Counted from the stretch's first letter, positions 53,424 to 63,152 are shown. The stretch: 64,000 nucleotides of DNA from Mycolicibacterium pulveris (GCF_010725725.1 NZ_AP022599.1:4588001-4652000), one strand, 5' to 3'. Notes: generated from the letters alone by a model not told the origin. Translations and numbers: made by a program.

Positions 53424-55051
53424 TGAAAGCCGGTCACGGCGTGCAGAATCAGTCCATGGCACCGCACCGGTCGGAACCGCAGACGGTCGAATCACCGCGC
53501 CGCGCGGAGCTTCTGGCCGCCCTGTCGGTGGCGATCGATCTCGGCCTTGGACAGCCCGCCGAGCACATGTTGCGGTCGGCGCTGATCGCCACTCGGTTGG
53601 CCGACCGGCTGGATCTGAGCCCCGCACAACGCGACTGTGTCTACTACACGACCCTGATCCTGTGGATCGGATGTCACGCGGACTCACACGAGTACGCCGG
53701 ATGGTTCGGCGACGACATCGCCGTGCGCCGAGACTCCTACCTGCTGGACTGGTCGGGGTTGCCGTATCTGTGGTTCCTGATGAGCAACGTGGGCCGCGGT
53801 CAACCGTTGACGCACCGCCTCAGCGTGATGGCGACCTTGTTCACCAACGCCCGGGGCCACCTGTCCCGACTGATCCATTCGCACTGCACCTCGGCGGCCC
53901 TGCTCGCCGACCGGATCGGGCTTGGCCCAGATGTGCAGTCGGCCTTGGCTTTCGCCTTTGAACGGTACGACGGCGGCGGTCTGCCGACGGGTGCACACGG
54001 CGACGCGATACCGGTGCCGATGCGCGTCGCCCAGCTCGCCGAGATGGCCGAGGTGCACCACCGGATGAGAGGAGTGGAGGGCGCAATCGCGATGGCACGC
54101 CGAAGACGCGGCGGACAGTTCGACCCGCATCTCGTCGATACGTTCGTCGCGCACGCCGAGGACGTCCTGGCCGGCCCACCTGCCGGGGACGCGTGGGCCG
54201 CGGCGCTACGCGAAGCGCCCGAGCGCGACCAGCGCTTGGACGAGCCTGCGCTGGACAAGACCCTCATGGCATTGGGCGACTTCGTCGATCTGAAATGCCC
54301 GTTCACCCTGGGACATTCACGAAGAGTGGGTGAGCTCGCCGGGGATGCGGCGGCGGTGTGCGGGCTGGACGCCGACGCCGTGGCGACGACGCGACGGGCC
54401 GGCCACGTCCACGATCTGGGGCGCATCGGGGTGTCGAACCAGGTGTGGTCCAAACCGGGCCCGTTGTCCGCGGCCGAGTTCGAGCGCGTTCGGCTGCACC
54501 CGTATCTCACGGTGCGCATCCTCAGCCAGGTGCGAGGCCTGGAACGGGTCGCGCGACTCGCGGGCAACCACCACGAATGTGTCAACGGCACCGGCTACCC
54601 GCGTGCCCTCCCAGGCGCCGCGCTCAGCCGTCCCGACCGCATCCTGGCCGCCGCGGTGAGTTACCAGTCCGCCTGTGAGCCACGCCCTTACCGGCAACAA
54701 CTTTCCACCTCGGCGGCCTCGCGCAGGCTCGAGGAGCGGATACGGGCCGGCGAACTCGACCCGACCGCGGTGGAGGCGGTCCTGCACGCCGCGGGCCAAC
54801 GCGCGCAACGCCCCGCGCGTCGCCCCGGCGGTCTCACCCCGCGCGAGATCGAAGTGCTGTGCCTTGTCGCCCGCGGCGCCTCCAACAAGGAGATCGCCGA
54901 AGCGCTGGTGATCAGCGAGAAGACTGCGCGCAATCACGTCGAGCGCACCTACGCCAAGATCGGCGTGTCAAACCGTATCGGCGCCAGCATGTATGCCCTG
55001 CAGCAGGGCTTGGTCGACGCGGTCGATCCCGGTGATTATCCCGGTAATTGA
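53420..55051 (+). CDS. HD-domain phosphohydrolase-like protein with C-terminal LuxR helix-turn-helix
   Basis: A 543-residue protein. The first HD-like region (about 45-225) is partly degenerate (HADSHEYAGWFGDD, FAFERYDGGGLPTG). The second (about 280-430) is HD-GYP-like with LGHSRRVGELAGDAA, RAGHVHDLGRIGV, RLHPYLTVRIL, GNHHECVNGTGYPRAL. The end (about 470-535) is a LuxR-type DNA-binding domain (LTPREIEVLCLVARGASNKE, ISEKTARNHVERTYAKIGVS). HD-GYP domains cleave cyclic dinucleotides, so a nucleotide-responsive regulator is plausible but unproven. The GTG at 53420 or the ATG at 53456 may be the start. Confidence 0.8.
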   Translation: MMKAGHGVQNQSMAPHRSEPQTVESPRRAELLAALSVAIDLGLGQPAEHMLRSALIATRLADRLDLSPAQRDCVYYTTLILWIGCHADSHEYAGWFGDDIAVRRDSYLLDWSGLPYLWFLMSNVGRGQPLTHRLSVMATLFTNARGHLSRLIHSHCTSAALLADRIGLGPDVQSALAFAFERYDGGGLPTGAHGDAIPVPMRVAQLAEMAEVHHRMRGVEGAIAMARRRRGGQFDPHLVDTFVAHAEDVLAGPPAGDAWAAALREAPERDQRLDEPALDKTLMALGDFVDLKCPFTLGHSRRVGELAGDAAAVCGLDADAVATTRRAGHVHDLGRIGVSNQVWSKPGPLSAAEFERVRLHPYLTVRILSQVRGLERVARLAGNHHECVNGTGYPRALPGAALSRPDRILAAAVSYQSACEPRPYRQQLSTSAASRRLEERIRAGELDPTAVEAVLHAAGQRAQRPARRPGGLTPREIEVLCLVARGASNKEIAEALVISEKTARNHVERTYAKIGVSNRIGASMYALQQGLVDAVDPGDYPGN

Positions 55052-55099
55052 GGCACTTGCCTCATGTGCTGACGCACCGCGTTGAACCAGCATCACCGT

Positions 55100-55900
55100 A
55101 TGAAACGTAGTAACGGCATGAGTCGAATTCTCACTATCAGTTACGGCGTAGTCAGCTACGCCGTGTTCGTGGTCGCCTTCCTGTACGCCATCGGGTTCGT
55201 CGGCGACATAATCGTTCCGCGCAGCGTGTCACACGGCATCGCGGCGCCGCTGGGCCAGGCGGTGGCGATCAACGTGGCGCTGCTCGCGGTGTTCGCCATC
55301 CAGCACAGCGTGATGGCCCGTCCGGCGTTCAAACGGTGGTGGACCCGGGTGATCCCGTCGGCCATCGAGCGCAGCACCTATGTGCTGCTGGCCAGCGCGG
55401 CGCTGCTGCTGCTGTATTGGCAGTGGCGCACCGTGCCCGTGGTGGTGTGGGACGTCACGTCGAGCGCAGGCCGGTTGGCGATCTGGACGTTGTTCTTCAT
55501 CGGGTGGGCGATGGTGTTCGCCGCGACGTTTCTGATCAACCATTTCGATCTGTTCGGTCTTCGGCAGGTCTATCTGGCGTGGCGGGGACAGCCCTACACC
55601 GACGTCGCGTTTCAGGTTCGGCTGCTGTACCGGTTGGTGCGCCATCCGCTGTTGTTGGGCTTCCTCATCGCGTTCTGGGCCGCGCCGACGATGTCGGGCG
55701 GCCGGCTGCTGTTCGCCGCCGTCACCACCGGCTACATCCTGGTGGGCATCCGGCTCGAGGAGCGCGACCTGGCCGTCACGCTCGGCGAGGACTATCAGGC
55801 CTATCGCCGAAGCGTGCCGATGCTGGTGCCGCGCCTCACCGCGCGCCATCCTGTGACAGCAGACGGTCGGCCTCAGCGGGCGCGCACCAACATCGCATAG
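55100..55900 (+). CDS. mddA: Methanethiol S-methyltransferase MddA-like membrane protein
   Basis: A 266-residue protein of the NnrU/isoprenylcysteine-methyltransferase superfamily with about seven helices. Key stretches are AIQHSVMARPAFKRWWTRV, ERSTYVLLASAALLLLYWQW, NHFDLFGLRQVYLAW, YRLVRHPLLLGFLIAFWAAP and GIRLEERDLAVTLGEDYQAY. MddA methylates methanethiol to dimethyl sulfide with SAM. Starts at TTG 55082, ATG 55100 or ATG 55118 are all in frame; 55100 is a compromise. Confidence 0.75.
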   Translation: MKRSNGMSRILTISYGVVSYAVFVVAFLYAIGFVGDIIVPRSVSHGIAAPLGQAVAINVALLAVFAIQHSVMARPAFKRWWTRVIPSAIERSTYVLLASAALLLLYWQWRTVPVVVWDVTSSAGRLAIWTLFFIGWAMVFAATFLINHFDLFGLRQVYLAWRGQPYTDVAFQVRLLYRLVRHPLLLGFLIAFWAAPTMSGGRLLFAAVTTGYILVGIRLEERDLAVTLGEDYQAYRRSVPMLVPRLTARHPVTADGRPQRARTNIA

Positions 55901-55942
55901 ACGCTGGCGCCGCCCGTCACGTTCAATGCATTGGTGGCTGCC

Positions 55943-56803
55943 ATGCAGGTACGCACCGGCGCGCTGATGGCGCTGACGTCGATGCTGTCCGTCCAGCTGG
56001 GTCTGGCCATCGCGATCACGTTGATCGACCGCATCGGGGTGGACGGAGCGGCATGGCTGCGGCTGGCGTGGGCCGGCGTGCTGATCCTCGTCCTCGTCCG
56101 GCCCCGCGTCGCGGCGTTCACGTGGGCCACCTTCGGCATCTGTGCGCTGCTCGGGGTCGTCACGGCGGGCATCACGCTGCTGTTCATGGCGGCGCTCGAC
56201 CGCATCCCGATGGGCACGGCCAGCGCGATCGAATTTCTCGGGCCGCTCGGCGTCGCCGTGGCGTACGGCAGGGGCCGCGACCGGGTGCTGTGGCCCGGGC
56301 TGGCGGCGCTGGGCGTGGTGCTGCTGACCCGGCCGTGGGACGGCGCCGCCGATGGCGTCGGCGTGCTGTACGCGCTCGGCGCCGCGGTCTGTTGGGCCGG
56401 GTACATCCTGCTGACCCAGCGCGTCGGCGACCAGGTCGCGGGCATCAACGGGTTGGCGGTGTCGATGCCGGTGGCGGCCCTGGTGACCACCGCAGCCGTT
56501 GGGCCGGTGGTGATTCCGAGGATGACGCTCGACATCATGCTGATCGGCATCGGCCTTGCGATCCTGCTGCCGCTGTTGCCGTTCGCCTTGGAGATGCTGG
56601 CGTTGCGGCGCCTGACCACCGCGGCGTTCGGCACGCTGATGGCGCTCGAGCCGGGGTTCGCGATGCTCGTCGGCCTGGCGGTGCTGGGTCAGGTGCCGCA
56701 TGCGTTGGGGGTGGTCGGCATCTGCTTCGTGGTGGCCGCCGGCATCGGCGCGGCCCGCAGAGGCGGCCGACCCGCGCCGGTTCCCGCCGAGGTCGGGTCG
56801 TGA
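55943..56803 (+). CDS. EamA/RhtA-type exporter
   Basis: A 286-residue transporter with ten helices in two EamA halves. It contains [59 protein letters not shown] and [20 protein letters not shown]. The EFLGPL and LEPGFA segments resemble RhtA, the threonine/homoserine exporter. GTG 55934 and TTG 55931 are alternative starts. It converges on potC with only 4 nt between the stops. Confidence 0.83.
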   Translation: MQVRTGALMALTSMLSVQLGLAIAITLIDRIGVDGAAWLRLAWAGVLILVLVRPRVAAFTWATFGICALLGVVTAGITLLFMAALDRIPMGTASAIEFLGPLGVAVAYGRGRDRVLWPGLAALGVVLLTRPWDGAADGVGVLYALGAAVCWAGYILLTQRVGDQVAGINGLAVSMPVAALVTTAAVGPVVIPRMTLDIMLIGIGLAILLPLLPFALEMLALRRLTTAAFGTLMALEPGFAMLVGLAVLGQVPHALGVVGICFVVAAGIGAARRGGRPAPVPAEVGS

Positions 56804-56807
56804 TCTG

Positions 56808-57653
56808 CTAGCCGTCGATTCGCCTGCGCCGGTAAGGCGTTCCCGCGGCCAGCAGCACCAGGCTGACCACCAGGATGGCCGTCGCGAGCACGTTGATCTG
56901 CGGCGGCACCGCGGCTTTGACGGCCGCGTTCACGTACAGGGGATAGGTCACGGTGGATCCGCTGACGAAGTAGGTGATGATGAAATCGTCGAGCGACAAC
57001 GCGAACGACAACATCGCCGCGGCGACGATTCCGGGAATCACCAGCGGCAGCGTCACCTTGAAGAACGTCCGGGTCGGGCTGGCGCCCAGGTCCATCGACG
57101 CGTCCTCCAGCGTCCAGTCGAACCCGCGCACCCGCGCCCGTACGGTCATGGCGATGAAGCTCACCTCAAAAGCGATGTGCGCCAACACGATCGTCAGATA
57201 TCCGGTGGCCCAGCCGAGGTCGAGGAAGAGCACCAGCAGCGCGGCTCCCATCACCACTTCCGGGGCGGTGAGCGGCAACACCAGGAAGGTGTCGACGGCC
57301 CGCTGCCCGCGCCACCGTTGCCGCACAAGCGCGATCGCCACCAGGGAACCGAGGACGAGCGCGACGGCGGTGGACACCGCGGCCACGTTGATGCTCAGCA
57401 TCAGCGCCTCGGTCAGTGCCGGATACTTGAACGGGTCGGCCCAGTTGTCCAGCGTGAAACCCTGCCAGGTGTAGTTGAACTTGCCCTTCGGGTCGTTGAA
57501 CGAGAACAACACGATGACGAAGATCGGCAGAAACAGATACAGCAACACCAGCGCGGCGACGATCCGCAACAGGACATCGCCCCACTTGCGGTTGGGTTTC
57601 ACCGTTTTCGCCGGCGCCAGGCTGGTGGCCGAGGCCACCGCCGAAATCGTCAT
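56808..57653 (-). CDS. potC: Polyamine ABC transporter permease PotC
   Basis: A 281-residue permease with six helices. The EAA loop is in DASMDLGASPTRTFFKVTLP. FSFNDPKGKFNYTWQGFTLDN is typical of PotC (spermidine/putrescine permease II). It forms the membrane channel with PotB, and its ATG overlaps the potB stop by 4 nt. The adjacent order potA-potD-potB-potC on the minus strand is unlike the common potABCD order but complete. The substrate could be another polyamine-like cation. Confidence 0.9.
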   Translation of the reverse strand: MTISAVASATSLAPAKTVKPNRKWGDVLLRIVAALVLLYLFLPIFVIVLFSFNDPKGKFNYTWQGFTLDNWADPFKYPALTEALMLSINVAAVSTAVALVLGSLVAIALVRQRWRGQRAVDTFLVLPLTAPEVVMGAALLVLFLDLGWATGYLTIVLAHIAFEVSFIAMTVRARVRGFDWTLEDASMDLGASPTRTFFKVTLPLVIPGIVAAAMLSFALSLDDFIITYFVSGSTVTYPLYVNAAVKAAVPPQINVLATAILVVSLVLLAAGTPYRRRRIDG

Positions 57654-58525
57654 ACCAGCTCCTCGGTGCCCAGCGCCCTGGTGTAGAGCAGCACACCGGC
57701 CAGGATGATCGCCATCAGCACCATGCTCAGCGCGGCGGCCGCCGGATAGTCCTTGACCACCAGGAACTGCTGCTGGATCACGTTGCCGATCATCGTGGTC
57801 TGCGTGCTGCCGAGATAGTCGGCGTTGATGAAGTCGCCCGAGGCGGGGATGAAGACCAGCAGGCTGCCGGCCAGCAGGCCCGGCATCGACAGCGGCAGAA
57901 CCACTTTGGTTGAGCTGCGCACGTTCGACGAGTACAGGTCCCTGGACGCCTCGATCAGCCGCGGGTCGATCTTGTCCAGGCTGACATACAGCGGCAGGAT
58001 CATGAAGATGATCCAGTTGTAGGTCAGCCCGCCGATCACCGCCCAGCTCGTCGACAGCAGCCGGCCCTCGCTGGGAAGCAGGCCCACTGCCCCCAGTGCG
58101 CCGACCACCCAACCGTCGTCGGCCAAAATCGTCTTCCAGGCGATGGTGCGGATGAGGAACGTCACGAAGAACGGCAACAGCACCAACCCGAGGATCAGGT
58201 TCTTGAACCTGCCCGCCTTGAACGCGATCACGTATGCCAGCGGATAGGCCAGCAGCACGCACACCAAGGTCGCGGTGATCGCGTAACCGAACGACCGCAG
58301 GATCTGGTCCTGATACTTGCTGAAAGCTTCGACGTAGTTGGCGAAGTCCCACGAAAACGTCAGCGTGGGAAGAAAAATCGAGCCGCTGGTGGTCGACAGC
58401 GACATCCGCGCCAGCGAGAAGAACGGGATGACGAAGAACACCGCGAGGTACACCATCGCGGGCAGGATCATCAGGTACGGAGCGATCCCGCTGCGCTGTC
58501 GGCCGCTGACGGCGACGCCGGCCAT
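57650..58525 (-). CDS. potB: Polyamine ABC transporter permease PotB
   Basis: A 291-residue permease with six helices. It has PYLMILPAMVYLAVFFVIPF, FLIRTIAWKTILADDGWV and the EAA loop EASRDLYSSNVRSSTKVVLP, typical of PotB/PotH. It lies 3 nt downstream of potD and overlaps potC, so the three are co-translated. Confidence 0.9.
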   Translation of the reverse strand: MAGVAVSGRQRSGIAPYLMILPAMVYLAVFFVIPFFSLARMSLSTTSGSIFLPTLTFSWDFANYVEAFSKYQDQILRSFGYAITATLVCVLLAYPLAYVIAFKAGRFKNLILGLVLLPFFVTFLIRTIAWKTILADDGWVVGALGAVGLLPSEGRLLSTSWAVIGGLTYNWIIFMILPLYVSLDKIDPRLIEASRDLYSSNVRSSTKVVLPLSMPGLLAGSLLVFIPASGDFINADYLGSTQTTMIGNVIQQQFLVVKDYPAAAALSMVLMAIILAGVLLYTRALGTEELV

Positions 58526-58528
58526 CGG

Positions 58529-59719
58529 CTAGCCGCCGGTGACCGCTGCGTACATGGACGCGTACTCCTGCTTCTGCTCGTCGGCCAGCGGGGCCCACGC
58601 GGTGATCTTGTCGATCGTGGCCTGCGACGGATTGATCAGCTGATTCTTCGCCAACCCCGGGTCGATCTTGTCGAGCTCGTCGGTCATGTCCGACAGCACA
58701 GGCACGAACTGGGTGAACGCGATCAGCTTGGCGTAGTTGGCCCGGTCGTACACGTAGTCGATCCACGCCTCGGCCGCCGGCTGGTTTCGCGTCGTGTAGG
58801 GGATCACCATGGTGTCGAGGAAGTCGGTGCCGCCGGACTCGGGGACCACGAACTGCAGGTCAGGGTTGTCGGCCTGCAGTTGGACCACGTCGCCCGAATA
58901 CGCTTGCGCGATAATCACGTTGCCCGCGGCCAGGTCCTCGGCGTAGTCGTTGCCGGTGAAGCGGCGGATCTGGCCCCTGTCCTTCTGGTCCCGGATGACC
59001 TCGACCGCCTTCTGCACCGATTCGGTCGTCGGCGCCGCCGGATCGCCACCCTGGGACAGCAGGATCATGCCGAGGCCGTCCTGAACGTCGGAGAGCAAAC
59101 TCACCTTTCCCTTGAACTCCGGATTCCACAGGTCGTCGATCGTGGTGATGTCGCGTCCGGTCGCAGCCCGGTTGTACGCCAGCCCCACCATGCCGGTCAT
59201 GTAGGGCGCGCTGAACTTTCGGCCCGGGTCCATCTGGGCGTCGAGCAGGTCCGGCCGCAGGTTCTTCTTGTTGGGCACGCCGCCCTCGGTGAAGTCGTTG
59301 AGCCAGTTGAGGTTACGGATTTGCGTCGCCATGAACGCGGTGGGCACTACGAGGTCGGCGCCGATGTCCTGCTTGCGCGACAGCGGCTCCTTGACCTTGG
59401 CGAACCACTCCTCGTTGTCGTTGAAGTCCTCTTTGTAGTCGACGGTGATGTCCGAGGAGTCCTGGAACGCGGCGATGAAGCCGTCGGCTATGTACAGCGG
59501 CCAGTTCGAGATCCGCAGGGTGCCGCCGGCCGGTCCGCCCGCCTGGGTGGTGGTTTCCGAAGTGCCGCTTTCGGATCCGCACGCCGCGAGGAACGACGGG
59601 CCGAGCGCCATCGCGGCGGCGGCCGCGGCGCTCCCACCGATGAAGCGGCGCCGCGAGGTGCGGTTCGTCGCGGACCGCGCGAGCACCCGGGGGTCGAGTG
59701 CGTCGTGGTGAGACGGCAT
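58529..59719 (-). CDS. potD: Polyamine-binding lipoprotein PotD with Tat-type signal
   Basis: A 396-residue substrate-binding protein. The N-terminus has a twin-arginine motif SRRRFIGG (residues 22-29), a hydrophobic Ala-rich stretch, and the lipobox FLAAC with Cys47. The mature part begins with LRISNWPLYIADGFIAAF and has DIGADLVVPTAFMATQI and NYAEDLAAGNVIIAQAYSGD, as in PotD/PotF. Export folded through Tat and lipidation are both predicted. The ATG at 59719 was chosen to include the signal; the frame runs on upstream. Confidence 0.9.
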   Translation of the reverse strand: MPSHHDALDPRVLARSATNRTSRRRFIGGSAAAAAAMALGPSFLAACGSESGTSETTTQAGGPAGGTLRISNWPLYIADGFIAAFQDSSDITVDYKEDFNDNEEWFAKVKEPLSRKQDIGADLVVPTAFMATQIRNLNWLNDFTEGGVPNKKNLRPDLLDAQMDPGRKFSAPYMTGMVGLAYNRAATGRDITTIDDLWNPEFKGKVSLLSDVQDGLGMILLSQGGDPAAPTTESVQKAVEVIRDQKDRGQIRRFTGNDYAEDLAAGNVIIAQAYSGDVVQLQADNPDLQFVVPESGGTDFLDTMVIPYTTRNQPAAEAWIDYVYDRANYAKLIAFTQFVPVLSDMTDELDKIDPGLAKNQLINPSQATIDKITAWAPLADEQKQEYASMYAAVTGG

Positions 59720-59769
59720 GACTGCGGCGCCTTTCGTCGAGGGGCGAGGGGGAACAGGCGGATCGATGC

Positions 59770-61020
59770 TCAGGTGTCGTCGAGCATCTCTTCGAGGTCT
59801 TCGGCGGTGGGAATGTCGGCGGCCGGAAGAACCAGCGATGCGTCGGGCGCCCAGCACACGTGCACGTGATCTCCCGGCCGCAACAGGGGAAGATCCTGTT
59901 CCGGGCCGACATGCGCGACGATCGTCGACCCGTCGGGGGCGGCCAGCGACAACCGCACGACGGGCCCCTGAAACGTGAGGTCGGTGACGGTCGCGCCCAC
60001 CGTTGCCACATCCCCGGTCGGGGCGTCCATCGACACCCGAATGCGCTCGGGACGCACCATCAGCGTCGCGTGACCCCCGGGTTCGATCGTGGTGTCACCG
60101 GGGCGGGCCTTCAACGTCGCTCCCAGCACGTCGACTTCGACGAAGTCCCGGTTGGCGCGACCGGTCCGGGTGCCCGCCCAGAGGTTGGCCCGGCCGATGA
60201 AGCTGGCGACGAACACCGTCGAGGGCTTGTCGTAAATCTCTGTGGGCGTACCGATCTGGTCGATGTTTCCGGCGTTCATCACCGCGATCCGGTCGCTCAT
60301 CGTCAACGCCTCCTCCTGGTCGTGAGTCACGTAGACGAACGTGATCCCGACCTCACGCTGGATGCGTTTGAGTTCGAACTGCATGACCTGACGCAGCTTG
60401 AGATCGAGCGCGCCGAGCGGTTCGTCGAGCAGCAGCGCGCTCGGATAATTGACCAGCGCGCGGGCCAGCGCCACGCGCTGCTGTTGGCCACCGGACAGCT
60501 GGGCGGGCCTGCGCTCGGCGAAGTCGGTGAGCCGCACGATCTCCAACAATTCGTCGACGCGTTTGCGGACCGTGCCCTTTCCGTGGGCCTTGTCCATTTT
60601 CCTGCTACGTGGGCCGTAGGCGACGTTGTCCCACACCGACATGTGCGGAAACAGCGCGTAATGCTGGAACACCGTGTTCACGTTGCGTTTGTGCGGGGGC
60701 ACCCGCGACACGTCGACGCCTTCCAACCGGATCGCGCCTTCGGTGGGGGCATCGAAGCCGGCGATCATCCGCAGCGTCGTGGTCTTGCCGCACCCGGACG
60801 GTCCGAGCAGGGAGAAGAACTCCCCGGATGCGATGGCGAAGTCGGCGTCAACGACGGCGATGTAGTGGCCGAACCGTTTCGTGACGTGGTCGATCTCGAT
60901 GACCGGCCCACCCGTGGCGCGGGCCGCACCGTCGTGTCCCGCCGGGTTGTCTACCGCGGTGGTGTGTGAGCCGGGCAGCGGGATCCTCCTCAGTACAGCC
61001 TGAAAGCTGTGGGTAAACAA
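59770..61020 (-). CDS. potA: Polyamine ABC transporter ATPase PotA
   Basis: An ATPase of up to 416 residues. Walker A is [16 protein letters not shown], the Q-loop [16 protein letters not shown], the signature [15 protein letters not shown], Walker [13 protein letters not shown] and the switch His in [18 protein letters not shown] domain occupies the last 110 residues. The frame starts with TTG 61020, but TTGTTT and TGTACT 17 nt apart (60992-61020) look like its own promoter. AGGAGG at 60985-60990 points to a start further in, perhaps CTG 60978; no ATG or GTG is available. It heads the potADBC operon. Confidence 0.9.
   Translation of the reverse strand: MFTHSFQAVLRRIPLPGSHTTAVDNPAGHDGAARATGGPVIEIDHVTKRFGHYIAVVDADFAIASGEFFSLLGPSGCGKTTTLRMIAGFDAPTEGAIRLEGVDVSRVPPHKRNVNTVFQHYALFPHMSVWDNVAYGPRSRKMDKAHGKGTVRKRVDELLEIVRLTDFAERRPAQLSGGQQQRVALARALVNYPSALLLDEPLGALDLKLRQVMQFELKRIQREVGITFVYVTHDQEEALTMSDRIAVMNAGNIDQIGTPTEIYDKPSTVFVASFIGRANLWAGTRTGRANRDFVEVDVLGATLKARPGDTTIEPGGHATLMVRPERIRVSMDAPTGDVATVGATVTDLTFQGPVVRLSLAAPDGSTIVAHVGPEQDLPLLRPGDHVHVCWAPDASLVLPAADIPTAEDLEEMLDDT
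60992..61020 (-). promoter_or_regulatory. Candidate potA promoter overlapping the open frame
   Basis: On the minus strand TTGTTT (-35) and TGTACT (-10) are separated by 17 nt, followed by AGGAGG. If real, translation cannot begin at TTG 61020. Confidence 0.45.
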
Positions 61021-61180
61021 TCGCCGATCAGCCGGACCTTCGCAAGCGATCCCGCAACGAATTTACGTAACGACAATGGAATCCTTCGTCGGTCGCGGAT
61101 GTGCCCAAAGAATCCACCAAGCCCGCGGCCGACGGGCTGGTTCGTTTACCCCGCCCGCGTCACCGGGTAGTGCAATGGGC

Positions 61181-61609
61181 ATGGCAACGGTGGATGTGGC
61201 GGTGTCGTCGGAGTTGAGCCCCGAGCGGGCTTGGGTGCTGGCCTCAGACCTGAGGCGCTTCGACGAATGGCTGACCATCTTCGGCGGTTGGCGCAGCGAC
61301 GTGCCGTCGGAGATCGAGGTGGGCACATGTGTGTCGTCGCTGATCAAGGTCAAGGGCTTCCGCAACGTCATCCACTGGCGTGTGACGCGCTACGACGAAC
61401 CCAAGCTGATCGAGCTGATCGGCAAGGGTCGCGGCGGCGTCTGCATCCGGTTGTGCCTGCACGTCGAAAGCCATGACCCGGGGACGACTTTTCGAGTGGT
61501 GGCCGAACTGAGCGGCGGTCTGCTCAACACCAGGATCGGGAACCTGGTCGCGAAGGTCGTCGAATCCGACGTGCGCAAGTCGGTCACCAACCTGGCGGCG
61601 TTGCGCTAG
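61181..61609 (+). CDS. SRPBCC (START-like) family protein
   Basis: A 142-residue protein starting MATVDVAVSSELSPERAWVL. LRRFDEWLTIFGGWRSDVPS, IKVKGFRNVIHWRVTRYDEP and AELSGGLLNTRIGNLVAKVV follow the polyketide-cyclase/START-like pattern of mycobacterial SRPBCC proteins that bind hydrophobic ligands. ATG 61175 is an alternative; TAGTGC lies 7 nt before 61181. The 160-nt gap to potA contains TTACGTAA (61063-61070), a possible regulator site. Its TAG shares CTAG with the MFS stop. Confidence 0.78.
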   Translation: MATVDVAVSSELSPERAWVLASDLRRFDEWLTIFGGWRSDVPSEIEVGTCVSSLIKVKGFRNVIHWRVTRYDEPKLIELIGKGRGGVCIRLCLHVESHDPGTTFRVVAELSGGLLNTRIGNLVAKVVESDVRKSVTNLAALR

Positions 61610-63084
61610 CCCCACTCGTGACGCATGGCGCTCGTTTCATATTGCGCGTCCAGGGTTTCCGCGCGCCGTCCGCGTCCTCCCGTGAACGTAATGAGGATCA
61701 GCGCCAGGGCGGCGGTGAGCGCACCGCCGATGAAGATCGCGACGTAGCTGCTTTTCACCGGCACATCGGATCCGGCCATCGTGCGTGCCAGCAGCATCGC
61801 GACCACGGCGGCCGCCGTCGAGCTGCCGATGGTGCGGGCGATCGCGTTCATGCCGGTGGCGACACCGGTCTCGCCTGCGTCGACCTCGCTGACCACCAGG
61901 GCGGGCAGCGCGCCGTAACCGAGGCTGATATAGGCGTTGGCCAGAATGCCGGCCACGATCACCTGCCAGGCCTGCGAGTGGGCGAACGCGACGAACAGGA
62001 AACCCGCGATCCCGGCGACCGCTGCGACGATGAGCACTGGTCGGGCGCCGAACCGGTCGATGAACCTGCCACTGGCCATCGCGACCAGAAATCCGGTGAC
62101 CGCGCCGGGCAACAGGTAGACGACGCTGGCTTCCAGCACGGTGGCGCTGAACCCGTAACCGGCTGTCTCCCTCGGGATCTGGACGAAAAGCGTCAAGCCC
62201 AGGAACGCGAAGTACAACCCCATGCCGACGAAGATCGTGGCGAGGTTGGTGAGCAGGATGGGGCGTCGTGCCAGCATCGCCGTCGACACCAGCGGCTGCC
62301 GGGACCGGCGTTCCCACTGCCACCAGCCGACGAGCAGACCGGCGCCCAATGCCGCGCAGCCCAGCGTGGCCGGCGATGCCCAGCCCCACGTGTAGCCCTG
62401 GGTGATCGCCAGCAGCGCCGCCGACAGGCCGGCGGCCAGCCCGGCCGCGCCCAGCCAGTCGATCGTTCCGGTCGTGCTGCGCGGCCGGCGGGGGACCACA
62501 ACCACCACGATCGCGATGACCATGATCGTGAAGGCCGTGGTCAGCCAGAACACCCGGTGATAGCCGGCGTCGCCGCTCATCAGCAGCCCGACCACCACGA
62601 GCCCCGCACCGCCGCCGAAACCCAACGCGCCCGACATCACCGCCATCGCCGACATCAGCCGCGCGTGCGACAACTCCTCGCGCAGGATCGCGATGCTGAT
62701 CGGGTAGAGGGCGTAGGAGGCCGCCTGCAGGATGCGGCCCACGATCAGCAGCGCCAGCGAGGATGTCGTGGCGGCCAGTACGGAGCCGACGAGCACGATT
62801 CCCAGCACCCAGAGCAGCACCCGTTTCTTGCTGTGCAGGTCGGCCAGCCGCCCGACCAACGGCGTCGCGGCCACCGCCGCCAACAGGTTCGCGGTGACCG
62901 CCCAGCTCACACCGATGGTGGAGACGTGGAGTTGCTCGGCGATGACGCCCAGCACCGGGACGACCGCCGTCTGCAGCACGGCGACGGTGATGACCACCAC
63001 CGAAAGCCCGGCCACCAGCATGCGCGGCGACCGCACCGGCGGGTCCCCGGGGGCCGCCGGGCGCGTCGCGTCCGCTCCCACCAC
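61606..63084 (-). CDS. MFS exporter, DHA2-type with 14 helices
   Basis: A 492-residue major facilitator. Motif A is PLVGRLADLHSKKRVLLWVL, and VVPVLGVIAEQLHVSTIGVS lies near the start. The pattern of 14 helices and GRILQAASYALYPISIAIL fits drug:H+ antiporter family 2. It probably exports a drug or a metabolite; nothing nearby identifies the substrate. The start is GTG 63084, and a neighbouring GTG at 63081 could also be used. Confidence 0.87.
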   Translation of the reverse strand: MVGADATRPAAPGDPPVRSPRMLVAGLSVVVITVAVLQTAVVPVLGVIAEQLHVSTIGVSWAVTANLLAAVAATPLVGRLADLHSKKRVLLWVLGIVLVGSVLAATTSSLALLIVGRILQAASYALYPISIAILREELSHARLMSAMAVMSGALGFGGGAGLVVVGLLMSGDAGYHRVFWLTTAFTIMVIAIVVVVVPRRPRSTTGTIDWLGAAGLAAGLSAALLAITQGYTWGWASPATLGCAALGAGLLVGWWQWERRSRQPLVSTAMLARRPILLTNLATIFVGMGLYFAFLGLTLFVQIPRETAGYGFSATVLEASVVYLLPGAVTGFLVAMASGRFIDRFGARPVLIVAAVAGIAGFLFVAFAHSQAWQVIVAGILANAYISLGYGALPALVVSEVDAGETGVATGMNAIARTIGSSTAAAVVAMLLARTMAGSDVPVKSSYVAIFIGGALTAALALILITFTGGRGRRAETLDAQYETSAMRHEWG

Positions 63085-63152
63085 GCCGACTCCGTTCGTT
63101 AGCTCGTCTTCGGTTCTCGCGATTATGGGCGTGCGGCGGCGCTCACAGTCGC

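Noticed and set aside
55229..56701. A 490-codon minus-strand frame across mddA and the exporter
   Set aside because: Antisense shadow; the plus-strand frames give well-formed membrane proteins with family motifs.
61618..63102. A 494-codon open frame on the plus strand opposite the MFS gene
   Set aside because: Its product is rich in Arg, Gly and His repeats and lacks membrane helices, while the minus-strand frame is a clear 14-helix transporter.
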